Program-made: the position numbers and the translations under genes
Notes under the pieces: generated by a model
Told to the model about the DNA's origin: nothing
Databases searched by the model: none
Seen by the model: the letters and a program-made list of their open reading frames with translations, nothing else
Part shown: positions 1 to 8,478 of the stretch, one piece after another
Position numbering within the stretch: position 1 is the first letter of the stretch
Layout of the letters: every line of letters starts with the position of its first letter
DNA from: Clostridiales bacterium oral taxon 876 str. F0540
Lineage (GTDB): Bacteria > Bacillota > Clostridia > Clostridiales > Clostridiaceae
Assembly: GCA_000466585.1 (NCBI GenBank)
Contig: KE993485.1
Location: forward strand, 1-60,744
Length of the DNA: 60,744 bases
Direction: 5' to 3'

Positions 1-34
1 CTTTAAATTACCCAGTGTTTTCGACTGAAAGGAG
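1..34 (+). repeat. Right end of an SD-flanked double-hairpin repeat
   Basis: The window opens inside a copy of the repeat family best seen at 56126-56215. What remains is the right arm of the second hairpin (AAATTACCC at about 5-13), the conserved AGTGTTTT linker and the terminal AAAGGAG at 28-34, which serves as the ribosome-binding site of the penicillin-binding protein gene starting at 41. The left half lies outside the window. Confidence 0.8.
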
Positions 35-40
35 AAAAAA

Positions 41-2524
41 ATGAAAAAAAGAACTAAAACCAAAAGAAAGAAAAGACTGAGTACTTATTTACTTTCTTTT
101 CTAGGTATTTTTCTTGCATCAGTGATTCTAATATGTGGTTCTTTTTTATTTTACTTTAGAAACCAAATTCAAGCAGCGGATAAGGAGGCTTATGATAAGC
201 TTTCGGGAATAAATGACAGCACTTTTAAGAGAGTTGGTCCTACTTTTATTTATGACAAGGGCGACAATCAAATTGCCAAGCTATCAGCTTTAGACTATAT
301 TTATACTAAATACAGTGATATCCCTGAACTGGCAAAATATGCTTTTATAGCTACAGAGGATAAAGACTTTCTAAAAAACAAGGGTATAAGTATAAAGGGG
401 ATGAGCAGGGCTTTAGTCTCTTATATTAAAAATAAGGGAAAGATAACACAAGGAGGAAGTACTATAACTCAGCAGCTGGTTAAAAATGTGCTGCTTACTC
501 AGGACAAGACTTTGTCAAGAAAGCTTACTGAAATACTTATTTCATTGGAATTTGAAAAGAAATATACAAAAGAGCAAATACTTGAATACTATTTAAATAA
601 TATTAATTTCAGCAATGGGGCATATAGTATAGGTTCTGCAGCAAAGATATATTTTAATAAGCCTTTAAAGGAATTAAATTTAGCTGAAGTTACATTTTTA
701 TCTGCAATACCAAATAATCCAACATATTATAATCCGTTAAAGAACTATAATCATGTAATTGACAGGCAGCATTTAATGCTAGATAACTTAAAATCACAGA
801 AATATATTACAGAGGAGCAGTATAAGGAAGCATTAAACACAAAGGTGGTACTTAACTATCAGGCGCCAAAGACTGAGGCTGAGAACTATATGACCTCCTA
901 CGCAATTGATTCAGCGATCAGAGCTTTGATGAAAAATGATAATTTTGGCTTTAAATATCAATTTACCACTGATAAAGAAAAGAATGAATATGAAAGCTTA
1001 TATAATGACACCTATACAGAATATGAGAAGAAAATAAGAAGCGGAGGATATAATATTTACACAAGTTTTGATGTGGATAAGCAGAATATGCTTCAAGGTT
1101 CTCTAGATAGTGGACTTGCTAAATTTAAAGAGGCTGATCAGAAAACAGGATTATATAAAATGCAGGGAGCCGCTGTTTGTATTGACAACTCAACGGGTCA
1201 GGTAATTGCAGCTGTTGGAGGAAGAACGCAGAAAAACACAACTAATTACTTTAATAGGGCATTTCAAGCTGTCAGACAGCCCGGTTCTGCTATAAAGCCT
1301 GTACTTGTATATGCACCTGCTTTTGATTCAGGATATACACCTGACAGTACTATGGTTGATCAATATATCCCTAATGGACCTAAAAACGCCGAAAATACCT
1401 TTTTTGGACAAGTAACCTTAAGATATGCAACAGAGCTTTCCTTAAATACTATAGCCTATCAGCTTCTTGATAAAGAAACCGTAAAATATGCACTTCCATA
1501 TCTATTTAAGATGAATTTTGCTCATATTGTACCCGAAGATAGCGGCCCAATACTTGGAGTTGGAGGTTTTACTTATGGAGTTACTCCGGTAGAGCTTGCG
1601 GGGGCCTATTCCACACTGGCAAGAGGCGGGGAGTTTATAGAACCTACTTGTATTAGAAAGATAGAAGGTGAAAACAAAGATATTATATATAATAATCCAA
1701 GGAGAAGGATACCAATATATAAAGAAGAGACCGCATACTATATGACTGATGTCTTAAAAGGTGTATTAACAAAAAATTGGGCAACAGGCTATGGACTTGG
1801 ATTAAGCAATATGACAGCAGCCGGAAAAACAGGAACTACCAGTTCTTCTAAAGATGGGTGGTTTGCAGGTTATACTCCATATATAACTACAGTCGTATGG
1901 ACTGGTTATGATACTCCAACTGCAATAGCGGATTTATATGGAGCAACATATCCGGGACATATTTGGCAGAGCTTTATGAATAAAGTAAGCGATGGATTGC
2001 AAAATAAGGATTTTGATATACCATCATCGATTAAGGAACAGCTAAAAGAAAAAGCTGAAAAAGAAGCTATAGCTGCGATTACTAATGCTGAAAAGGCTGT
2101 TACTGACTATGAAAATATTAATATTGCTTCAAAAAATGATTATTCATCTGCTGACTCTGCTCTTATAAATGCACAGAATGCAGTAAGTAAGGTTTCTGAT
2201 AATCTAAAGAAGGGTTATCAGGATAGAATCAATGTAAAAACCGACCAATTAAATAAAGATAAGCAGGTTATTGAGGAAGCTTTGCAGAATCAAGCCAAGC
2301 AAGCTCAAACAAATAACAACCAAAATCAAATAAATAGTACTCCAAATAATACGAAAAATACAAATGCAGCAGGATCAAACACAGGAAATAATTCCGTTAA
2401 TAGTGGTACAGGCAGCGGCGCTGCAGCAAATACTAACGATACTAAAAGTAACAAGGGGCCGGATGGATCTATACAAAATCCGTCTGTAAAGAATAACAGT
2501 ACAGAAACTCAACAGAATAATTAA
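41..2524 (+). CDS. Class A penicillin-binding protein (PBP1A-type, bifunctional)
   Basis: Membrane-anchored peptidoglycan synthase of 827 aa that polymerises glycan strands and cross-links peptides on the outer face of the membrane. A basic N-terminus and one membrane segment (about residues 16-40) precede a GT51 glycosyltransferase domain, with the catalytic Glu in ATEDKDF (E106) and the GGSTITQQL motif. The transpeptidase domain carries the Ser of SAIK (S416), an SLN motif and KTG (about 596-598). Residues from about 670 form a charged, then Asn/Gln/Ser-rich low-complexity tail, probably disordered. The ATG at 41 has AAAGGAG supplied by the repeat at 1-34. A long hairpin follows. Which paralogue (ponA or other) it is cannot be told from sequence alone. 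Confidence 0.95.
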   Translation: MKKRTKTKRKKRLSTYLLSFLGIFLASVILICGSFLFYFRNQIQAADKEAYDKLSGINDSTFKRVGPTFIYDKGDNQIAKLSALDYIYTKYSDIPELAKYAFIATEDKDFLKNKGISIKGMSRALVSYIKNKGKITQGGSTITQQLVKNVLLTQDKTLSRKLTEILISLEFEKKYTKEQILEYYLNNINFSNGAYSIGSAAKIYFNKPLKELNLAEVTFLSAIPNNPTYYNPLKNYNHVIDRQHLMLDNLKSQKYITEEQYKEALNTKVVLNYQAPKTEAENYMTSYAIDSAIRALMKNDNFGFKYQFTTDKEKNEYESLYNDTYTEYEKKIRSGGYNIYTSFDVDKQNMLQGSLDSGLAKFKEADQKTGLYKMQGAAVCIDNSTGQVIAAVGGRTQKNTTNYFNRAFQAVRQPGSAIKPVLVYAPAFDSGYTPDSTMVDQYIPNGPKNAENTFFGQVTLRYATELSLNTIAYQLLDKETVKYALPYLFKMNFAHIVPEDSGPILGVGGFTYGVTPVELAGAYSTLARGGEFIEPTCIRKIEGENKDIIYNNPRRRIPIYKEETAYYMTDVLKGVLTKNWATGYGLGLSNMTAAGKTGTTSSSKDGWFAGYTPYITTVVWTGYDTPTAIADLYGATYPGHIWQSFMNKVSDGLQNKDFDIPSSIKEQLKEKAEKEAIAAITNAEKAVTDYENINIASKNDYSSADSALINAQNAVSKVSDNLKKGYQDRINVKTDQLNKDKQVIEEALQNQAKQAQTNNNQNQINSTPNNTKNTNAAGSNTGNNSVNSGTGSGAAANTNDTKSNKGPDGSIQNPSVKNNSTETQQNN

Positions 2525-2525
2525 T

Positions 2526-2620
2526 AAAAAGACATCCTAAATCAAGATATGCAGCATTCATTGAGGTAAGTAATTATCTCCATGAATGCTGCATAATTAT
2601 AGATTTTGGGTGTCTTTTTG
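2526..2620 (+). terminator. Long two-part terminator hairpin
   Basis: An inner perfect 13-bp stem (2549-2561 with 2582-2594) and an outer AAAAGACATCC / GGGTGTCTTTT stem close just after the penicillin-binding protein stop and end in a T run. Confidence 0.8.
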
Positions 2621-2701
2621 ATTTAAATCGTTTATTAATACAAATACTAATACTGCAATTCAAATATGTAAATCAATAAAATAGTGAAAGGAAGAAGAGC
2701 A

Positions 2702-2935
2702 ATGAGTAATTTTGCAGCATCAGTGGATGCAAGGAAGTATCCTCCAAGAGAAAAACATGCAGTTATTTTTGATACATATGGAAAACTAAAAAGCGGTGAG
2801 AAAATGGAACTTGTAAACGACCATGATCCAAAACCTCTTTACTATCAGCTGTCAGCAGAGGAGTCTGGAAAGTTTGAATGGGAGTACTTGGAGCAAGGAC
2901 CTGAAGTTTGGAGAGTCTCAATAGGGAAAAAATAA
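2702..2935 (+). CDS. DUF2249 family protein
   Basis: Small cytosolic protein of 77 aa. It has the DUF2249 signature, with LVNDHDPKPLYYQL in the middle and WEYLEQGPEVWRV near the end. The family is small, widespread and often near nitrite or redox genes, but its biochemical role is not settled. The ATG at 2702 is chosen because AAAGGAAG lies just upstream; an in-frame GTG at 2684 has no ribosome-binding site. It stands alone between two terminators, so it is probably monocistronic. Confidence 0.85.
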   Translation: MSNFAASVDARKYPPREKHAVIFDTYGKLKSGEKMELVNDHDPKPLYYQLSAEESGKFEWEYLEQGPEVWRVSIGKK

Positions 2936-2953
2936 GTACTTTATTATCTATAG

Positions 2954-2988
2954 GAGCTTGAGATGATTCTCAAGCTCACTCATTTTTT
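2954..2988 (+). terminator. Rho-independent terminator
   Basis: A perfect 10-bp stem GAGCTTGAGA / TCTCAAGCTC with a 4-nt loop, followed shortly by a run of six T, just downstream of the DUF2249 gene. Confidence 0.85.
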
Positions 2989-3072
2989 AGGTACCTTTAT
3001 TCAACCTAAGAAATTTTGGTGGATTCTAAGCACTTCTATATATAAATATTTATAAAACATCTTAAAAAACAG

Positions 3073-3101
3073 TTGCAAAAATGAACAGTGTTCACTATAA
3101 T
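3073..3101 (+). promoter_or_regulatory. Sigma-A promoter with an embedded palindromic operator
   Basis: TTGCAA at 3073-3078 and TATAAT at 3096-3101 are 17 bp apart. The spacer holds a perfect 13-bp palindrome, TGAACA-G-TGTTCA (3082-3094), where a bound repressor would block RNA polymerase. Such placement is typical of TetR- or MarR-type control of efflux genes; no regulator gene is adjacent, so the binder is unknown. Confidence 0.65.
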
Positions 3102-3154
3102 AGAACTATAAATAATGATTATTAATTAGAAATGAATTTAGGAGTGGCGTTTTG

Positions 3155-4408
3155 ATGAAAGAAAAGAAATCACCAATATTAACAATATTTTTTACCGTAT
3201 TTTTAGATTTATTAGGTTTAGGTATTATCATTCCAATATTACCTGCTGTACTTCTAGATCCAAGAGGAGGGGTTCTTCCTTTTAGCTACAGCTTTTCGAC
3301 AAGAACCATGTTATATGGATTTTTGATTGCTGCTTATCCTCTTGCACAGTTTTTTGGAGCACCTATACTAGGAACACTTGCAGATCAAAAGGGAAGAAAA
3401 AAACTTCTTATATTATCTCTTATAGGTACATTAGTAGGTTATATTATTTTTGCCATAGGAATAATACAGAAGGATATATATTTATTATTTGCAGGCAGAA
3501 TTTTGGATGGCTTTACAGGCGGAAATATTTCTATTGCTCAATCAGCCATTGCTGATATAAGCGATGAAAATACAAAATCAAGAAACTTTGGACTAATCGG
3601 GATGGCTTTTGGGCTTGGATTCATAATAGGACCTTATATTGGAGGAAAACTTTCAGATGCTTCGGTAGTAAGCTGGTTTACTTATTCAACTCCATTCTGG
3701 CTTTCTGTAGTACTGACATCTATCAATATTGCCTTAGTTATATATAACTTTCCAGAGACATTGCCTAGCGGAAGACAAGTAAAAATAAGTGCTTTAACAG
3801 GAATAAAAAATATTGGAAAGGCTTTTAAGTACGAAAAGCTCAGAACCATGTTTTTAGTTGTATTTCTATTAACTGTCGGTTTTAATTTCTTTACACAGTT
3901 CTTTCAAGTATTTTTAATAGGTAAATTTACATTTACCCAATCTCAAATAGGTGACTTCTTTGCTTATATGGGACTTTGGATCGCAGTTGCACAAGGAGCT
4001 GTCTTAAGACCTTTATCTAAAAAATATAAGCCATCTGCAATTTTAAAATATTCCATAATTTTATTGGCAGCAACCTTCCCAATACTTTTATTGCCGGATA
4101 AGGCTAAATGGCTGTATTTTATTGTACCTTTTATATCAATATTCCAAGGCTTAACTCAGCCTAACAGTACAGCTATAATTTCAAATTTAAGCGATAAAGA
4201 CAAACAGGGAGAAATACTTGGAATAAATCAGTCCATATTATCAGTGGCTCAGGCTATTCCACCGATAATTGCAGGCTTTGTAACCTCAGTAAGTTTAAAT
4301 CTCCCAACACTATTTGCAGCAGGAGCAACTGTACTTGCCTGGATAATATTTGTATTTTTCTTTAAAAAACATAAAAGTTCAGAAGTAAAAGAAGAAAGCA
4401 TAGCATAA
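3155..4408 (+). CDS. MFS transporter, DHA1/TetA-like efflux pump
   Basis: Integral membrane protein of 417 aa with about 12 hydrophobic segments, predicted to exchange a drug or other small molecule for protons. Helix 1 carries the LGLGIIIPILP signature and the loop between helices 2 and 3 carries MFS motif A (GTLADQKGRKKLL). The overall pattern resembles TetA-type drug:H+ antiporters, but the substrate is not predictable. The ATG at 3155 follows an AGGAG at 3140-3144; a TTG three bases earlier is also possible. The gene is flanked by terminators and has its own palindrome-containing promoter, which suggests an inducible, single-gene unit. Confidence 0.85.
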   Translation: MKEKKSPILTIFFTVFLDLLGLGIIIPILPAVLLDPRGGVLPFSYSFSTRTMLYGFLIAAYPLAQFFGAPILGTLADQKGRKKLLILSLIGTLVGYIIFAIGIIQKDIYLLFAGRILDGFTGGNISIAQSAIADISDENTKSRNFGLIGMAFGLGFIIGPYIGGKLSDASVVSWFTYSTPFWLSVVLTSINIALVIYNFPETLPSGRQVKISALTGIKNIGKAFKYEKLRTMFLVVFLLTVGFNFFTQFFQVFLIGKFTFTQSQIGDFFAYMGLWIAVAQGAVLRPLSKKYKPSAILKYSIILLAATFPILLLPDKAKWLYFIVPFISIFQGLTQPNSTAIISNLSDKDKQGEILGINQSILSVAQAIPPIIAGFVTSVSLNLPTLFAAGATVLAWIIFVFFFKKHKSSEVKEESIA

Positions 4409-4412
4409 AATA

Positions 4413-4455
4413 AAAAATGCAGGAGGAAATATGGTATTGTTCTTCCTGCATTTTT
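4413..4455. terminator. Bidirectional terminator between convergent genes
   Basis: AAAAATGCAGGA (4413-4424) pairs with TCCTGCATTTTT (4444-4455). The A tract on one side and T tract on the other let it end both the MFS transcript and the sigma/anti-sigma transcript arriving from the right. Confidence 0.8.
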
Positions 4456-4461
4456 ATTGTA

Positions 4462-5592
4462 TTAATTCCAAAACCAAAAATCTACATCTGTTACAGTTTC
4501 AAAACGTATATCAAGGCTGCTTTGAAGTTTTAAAAGTTCTTGTGTTGGTCCTGTAATTTGAAGACCGTATATCTTTAAACCGTTTTTTACAACATAGCTT
4601 GCTTTTGTTTCAATACCATTATTTATAGAGTTGTTTTTCATGAGATCAGCATCATTTTTAATAAACTTCTTATTGCTGTCAAGCCATTTCATTTCTTCAA
4701 GAACCTTTTCTGAATAGTTCTCTATATCGTTTTTATTTAACTCTACGCTATGCATATCAGGCTCTCTAATAAATAATATACCTGGTACTCCCCATTGTAT
4801 ATATTGGTTCTGGGACATAGACATATTTTTTGGCTTTAAGCCTTCTTCACCGCATTCAACAGCCATCCAGGTTATCTTAACATCATTATTTTTAAGAAGC
4901 TTCTCTATATCCTGTAGCCCTATAATTTTATTTAGGGATATATTTATCTTAGCCACTGTGTTGTCACCATTTTTAGCTAGAATTTTTCGTGCTTTATCTG
5001 GAGAAGTCTCTTCTATAAAATGACTTTCAGGTAAAATGCTAGGGTGGATAAAGGAAGGACCTTTAAACTCTTTATAGATCATATTTCCGGTGATGAGATT
5101 TAGCTTTGCCTGCACATCGCTGTTGGGCTTTTTCTTAGTGCCTATCTCCTCGTAGGTAAAAGCTGATAAGGTAGTTGTATAAAGCTGAAGTCCTTTGAAG
5201 GAGTTTCCGTAACCTCCTACATTAACCGGCTGGGAAAATTGGGTTAAATCCACTAAAGCTCTGCTGTATTTGCTAAGATTGAACATTCTTGCTATATTTA
5301 ATAATCCTGGTACAACTAAAAGTAATATGCAAGCTGCAGCAAGAATAACTCCTGTAGTTCTTATTGAAATTTTAGCTATAAGTTTTTTTCTGGCTTTGTT
5401 TAAAGCTTTTTCAGCTTCTCTATCACTGGAAACTAATACATTGTTTTTAAGATTAGTTTCATCTAAAGCAGTCATTTCCTTCATGCACTCTGAGCATCCG
5501 CTTAGGTGCTTTGATATTTCAGCTATTTCTTCTTTATTGCACTTTCCAGAAATATATTCGCTGAGTTTTTCTTTAACTTCACTACACTTCAT
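4462..5592 (-). CDS. Anti-sigma factor with zinc-finger HC2 domain
   Basis: Single-pass membrane protein of 376 aa, presumed to hold the adjacent ECF sigma factor inactive until an envelope signal releases it. The N-terminus has the ZAS motif H-x3-C-x2-C (HLSGCSEC, about residues 29-36). A membrane segment (ILAAACILLLVVPGLL) lies near residue 100 and a long extracytoplasmic domain of unknown fold follows. I place the start at the ATG at 5592 (MKCSEVKEKL) because AAAGGAG lies just upstream; the longer open frame extends into a repeat and is probably not translated. The gene lies downstream of the sigma gene, but two tandem repeat units now separate them and provide its ribosome-binding site. 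Confidence 0.8.
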   Translation of the reverse strand: MKCSEVKEKLSEYISGKCNKEEIAEISKHLSGCSECMKEMTALDETNLKNNVLVSSDREAEKALNKARKKLIAKISIRTTGVILAAACILLLVVPGLLNIARMFNLSKYSRALVDLTQFSQPVNVGGYGNSFKGLQLYTTTLSAFTYEEIGTKKKPNSDVQAKLNLITGNMIYKEFKGPSFIHPSILPESHFIEETSPDKARKILAKNGDNTVAKINISLNKIIGLQDIEKLLKNNDVKITWMAVECGEEGLKPKNMSMSQNQYIQWGVPGILFIREPDMHSVELNKNDIENYSEKVLEEMKWLDSNKKFIKNDADLMKNNSINNGIETKASYVVKNGLKIYGLQITGPTQELLKLQSSLDIRFETVTDVDFWFWN

Positions 5593-5600
5593 TTTTATTT

Positions 5601-5761
5601 CTCCTTTCACTCCAAACACTGGGAATCTTAGAGTGCTCACTACCATTCGCAAGATTCCCGTTAAAGCTCATTTAGAGCTTTGCTCCGCCACGGGGCAGTC
5701 TAATCTCACTCGCTCACGCTCGTAGACTGCCCGTAAAAGTCCATTTAGGACTTTAACCTCC
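5601..5761 (-). repeat. Two tandem SD-flanked double-hairpin repeat units
   Basis: Read on the minus strand, unit 1 starts with GGAGG (5757-5761). Its hairpin 1 is 5734-5756 (GTCC/GGAC stem, TAAAT loop) and its hairpin 2 has arms GGGCAGTCTA / TAGACTGCCC (5723-5732 and 5693-5702). Unit 2 has an AAAGCTC / GAGCTTT hairpin (5661-5681) and a GGGAATCTT / AAGATTCCC hairpin (5651-5659 and 5621-5629). It ends with AGTGTTTGGAGTGAAAGGAG, whose AGGAG (5601-5605) is the ribosome-binding site of the anti-sigma gene. Confidence 0.85.
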
Positions 5762-6239
5762 TTTCATATATTTTTTTGAAATTTTTTCGTGCTCTAAAAA
5801 GAGTAATTTTAACTTGTCCTATGCTCATATTCATAATCTTGGCAATTTCTTCGTAAGAAAGCTCTTTAAATTCTCTAAGGATTATAATATTTTTATAGAT
5901 CTCCTTCATAGAGCTTAAGACAATCTTTATATCTTGTCTGTCAATAGCTTTCAAAAGTGTGGTATCAGAGAGTTCACTTGATTTATCAATAAGTTCTTCT
6001 ATTTCATCAGAGGGCTCTTGACGATGCTGTCTCCTGACATAGTCGAAAAACAGATTTCTTCCTACTGTATAAAACCAAGCTTTGTTAAGCACTTCGTTTC
6101 CAAGAAGAATTTGCTCCATTGCTCTATAAAAGGTCTCTTGAACAACTTCTTCAGATACATCCTTTTCACCTGAAAGCTTATAGATGTATATATAAAGCTC
6201 CTTGCCTATTTCTTTATAAAGCTTTTCTATATCCAGCAA
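5745..6239 (-). CDS. ECF-type RNA polymerase sigma factor
   Basis: Cytosolic sigma-70 family factor of 164 aa. Region 2 lies in the N-terminal half (EVVQETFYRAM, then AWFYTVGRNLFFDYVRR) and region 4 in the C-terminal half (LREFKELSYEEIAKIMNMS followed by GQVKITLFRARKNFKK). The start is set at the TTG at 6239 because AAAGGTGG lies 7 bp upstream; an in-frame TTG at 6257 would overlap that site. The anti-sigma gene follows. The last residues (LKS) and the TAA are encoded by the repeat that begins at 5761, and the stop codon lies in that repeat's hairpin loop. It probably drives its own operon and an envelope-related regulon. Confidence 0.88.
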   Translation of the reverse strand: MLDIEKLYKEIGKELYIYIYKLSGEKDVSEEVVQETFYRAMEQILLGNEVLNKAWFYTVGRNLFFDYVRRQHRQEPSDEIEELIDKSSELSDTTLLKAIDRQDIKIVLSSMKEIYKNIIILREFKELSYEEIAKIMNMSIGQVKITLFRARKNFKKIYERRLKS

Positions 6240-6346
6240 CCTCTCACCACCTTTCAACTATATAACGGTAAAAAATACAAAAGGTTACACTCCTATTATA
6301 AATTAATTAGTAAAAGTATAGAAGTTTAATAAATTGGAGTATCTTG

Positions 6347-6399
6347 AACTAATTCAATAATTATTTATTGAAAAACAATAAACAATTATTGAATTAGTT
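6347..6399. repeat. 53-bp inverted repeat in a divergent promoter region
   Basis: Two 24-nt arms (6347-6370 and 6376-6399) pair with a single mismatch around an AAAAA loop. It lies between the divergently transcribed sigma operon and the DUF4173 operon. It is very AT-rich with no flanking T run in either direction, so an operator or cruciform is as plausible as a terminator. Confidence 0.8.
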
Positions 6400-6487
6400 A
6401 CAAATCTGTAGTATTATAAAAATGAAATTAATATATTTTTTCCTAGGGAATTTCAAAAAAGGTTATAAGTTTGAGGAGGTTTTTAGA

Positions 6488-7963
6488 TTGGAACAAAAAA
6501 ATAGTTTAAATGCGATGTACTGCATAATAATTTCTTTAGCTCTCGGAATAATTTTTGATAAGTTCTTCTTTTATGGAAACATAGGGGTCTCGTATTCTGT
6601 CTATACAGCTTTATGTATAATATTTTTTCTATGGTCAGCAAAAAGTGAGATTAAATTAGAAAAAAATATAGGATGGTTTTTAATGATACCTATAGCGCTA
6701 ATAGCTTTCAGCTATACTGTTTACACCAATGAGGTTTTTATGGTTCTGAACTTTCTGGTTGTACCAGGGCTTATGATTATAAGTTCAGTACTTATTTATA
6801 ATCCTAAAATAAAGTGGGATAAAATCAATTTTGTTTTCTATCTAGTGAGAAAAGGAATAGTTGATGTATTAGAAGGAATAGGAAGTGCTTTTAATACTGC
6901 AGGAAAAGGCTTTAAAAGAGTAGGTAAGAAGGAGAAAAACTCAAATAGGAATCAAATAATCATAGGTTTAATAATTTCAATTCCTATAATCGCAGTAGTA
7001 GTTATGCTTTTAAGTTCTGCTGACATGATTTTTAATTATTATTTAAATAACATAACAAGAATTTTCGATTATATAGACTTATCCAATGCTGTACCGCACA
7101 TCATAATTATTGGTATTATAACATTTTATCTTTTAGGTTATGTATGGAGTTTTAAGATTGAAAGAAAACAGCAGGAGGATAAAGATGAACTTGAGGCAGT
7201 TAATCTTGAAGCTTTGGTGTTTATAACAGTCTTAACTGTAATGAATGGGTTGTATTTAATTTTTATACTTATTCAGTTCTCCTATTTGTATGGGGGAGAG
7301 GGTATGGTGCTCCCATCAAACTTTACTTATGCAGAATATGCAAGAAGAGGTTTCTTTGAGCTTGTAGCAGTAACTATAATAAACTTTGTCATCATATTAG
7401 GCTGTCTCAAATATGCTAAGAAGGAAAATGAAGTACTGCTTAAAGTACTTAACATTTTGCTTACTGTTTTAATATTGTTTACTGTAAATATGCTGTACTC
7501 GGCTAACTTTAAGCTTTCCTTATATGAAAGTAGTTTTGGATATACTTATCTGAGAGTATTTGTGCATCTTTTTATGATACTTTTGTTTATTCTTTGCATT
7601 ATAACCTTAGCAGGCATTTGGAACAGAAAAATACCTGTAATGAAGAGCATTATCATAACAACAGTTATTGCTTATACCATAGCTAATTATTTAAACATTG
7701 ATGCTTTTATTGCAAAGAAAAACATAGAAAGGTACTATTCAACAGGAAAACTTGATGCTCCATATTTAAATTCTCTTTCTTATGAGGTTGTGCCACTAAT
7801 ATTAGACATGAAAAATATTAAAGATATTAGTATACAAGGTGTTATAAACGAAGGGTTGAAATATAGAAAAGAAGAGCTTCAAAAAAATAAAAGCCTAGGA
7901 GAATTTAATTTTAGCAGAAGAAAAGCACAAAAGCTGCTTGAAAATATGGGAGAGAAGAAATGA
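6488..7963 (+). CDS. DUF4173 (DUF4153-like) multi-pass membrane protein
   Basis: Polytopic membrane protein of 491 aa with at least ten hydrophobic segments. A short basic cytosolic loop (about residues 140-160) interrupts them. The C-terminal NYLNIDAFIAKKNIERYY...LDAPYLNSLS stretch is the signature of the DUF4173/DUF4153 family, whose function is unknown. I choose the TTG at 6488 since GAGGAGGT ends 7 bp before it. The ATG at 6422 has no ribosome-binding site and lies where transcription probably begins. The stop overlaps the next start (ATGA), so the two genes form an operon. Its position opposite a sigma/anti-sigma pair may mean shared envelope-stress control, but that is inference. Confidence 0.75.
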   Translation: MEQKNSLNAMYCIIISLALGIIFDKFFFYGNIGVSYSVYTALCIIFFLWSAKSEIKLEKNIGWFLMIPIALIAFSYTVYTNEVFMVLNFLVVPGLMIISSVLIYNPKIKWDKINFVFYLVRKGIVDVLEGIGSAFNTAGKGFKRVGKKEKNSNRNQIIIGLIISIPIIAVVVMLLSSADMIFNYYLNNITRIFDYIDLSNAVPHIIIIGIITFYLLGYVWSFKIERKQQEDKDELEAVNLEALVFITVLTVMNGLYLIFILIQFSYLYGGEGMVLPSNFTYAEYARRGFFELVAVTIINFVIILGCLKYAKKENEVLLKVLNILLTVLILFTVNMLYSANFKLSLYESSFGYTYLRVFVHLFMILLFILCIITLAGIWNRKIPVMKSIIITTVIAYTIANYLNIDAFIAKKNIERYYSTGKLDAPYLNSLSYEVVPLILDMKNIKDISIQGVINEGLKYRKEELQKNKSLGEFNFSRRKAQKLLENMGEKK

Positions 7964-8478
7964 GAAGAAAGATTATAACTAATATAGTTTTTACAATAAT
8001 AATTATTATTTTGTTATATGCAATTTTAAAGATATCCTACAAAAATAATTATTTTAAAAAGCTAATTGGAATCAATCTTCCTAAAGATTCAATTGTGTTA
8101 AAGAGCGAAGACACTCATGGAGGATTTCACGGTGACGGTGAATTATTTATTGAAGTTCAGTTAACAGATAAAGGTTCAGTAGAATTTGTTAATAATACAA
8201 AGAATACTGGAAAGTGGACTTCGCTTCCCTTGCCAAAAGACTTGACTGCAATGCTTTATGGGGGAGAATTTAACGGAATAATTCATGATGAAAATAACAT
8301 GTTTAAAGCGGTGCCAAAGGATATAAATAAAGGAAGTTACTATTTTAGAGATAGATTTGCAGAGAGATATCCGGAGTCAAAGGATAAGAGCATATTTGAC
8401 AGAGGATCATATAATTTTACTGGTGCTATTTTAGATTTAAATACAAATAAACTTTATATTTATGAACTGGATACTTAG
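7960..8478 (+). CDS. Hypothetical membrane-anchored protein
   Basis: Protein of 172 aa not assigned to a family. It has one N-terminal hydrophobic anchor (about residues 8-25) and a soluble, probably extracytoplasmic remainder containing a Gly/His-rich segment (THGGFHGDGELFIE) and two closing beta-like strands. Translation is coupled to the upstream DUF4173 gene through a 4-bp ATGA overlap. The last 137 bp and the following terminator are repeated at 12873-13050, where only the C-terminal fragment survives. Confidence 0.75.
   Translation: MRRKIITNIVFTIIIIILLYAILKISYKNNYFKKLIGINLPKDSIVLKSEDTHGGFHGDGELFIEVQLTDKGSVEFVNNTKNTGKWTSLPLPKDLTAMLYGGEFNGIIHDENNMFKAVPKDINKGSYYFRDRFAERYPESKDKSIFDRGSYNFTGAILDLNTNKLYIYELDT

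Noticed and set aside
3082..3094. GAAC...GTTC palindrome as a LexA box
   Set aside because: The spacer is 3 nt instead of 4, so it does not fit the LexA consensus; kept as an unidentified operator.
5270..5725. 151-aa plus-strand frame opposite the anti-sigma gene
   Set aside because: It lies antisense to a well-supported gene and the repeat, has no ribosome-binding site and no recognisable domain.
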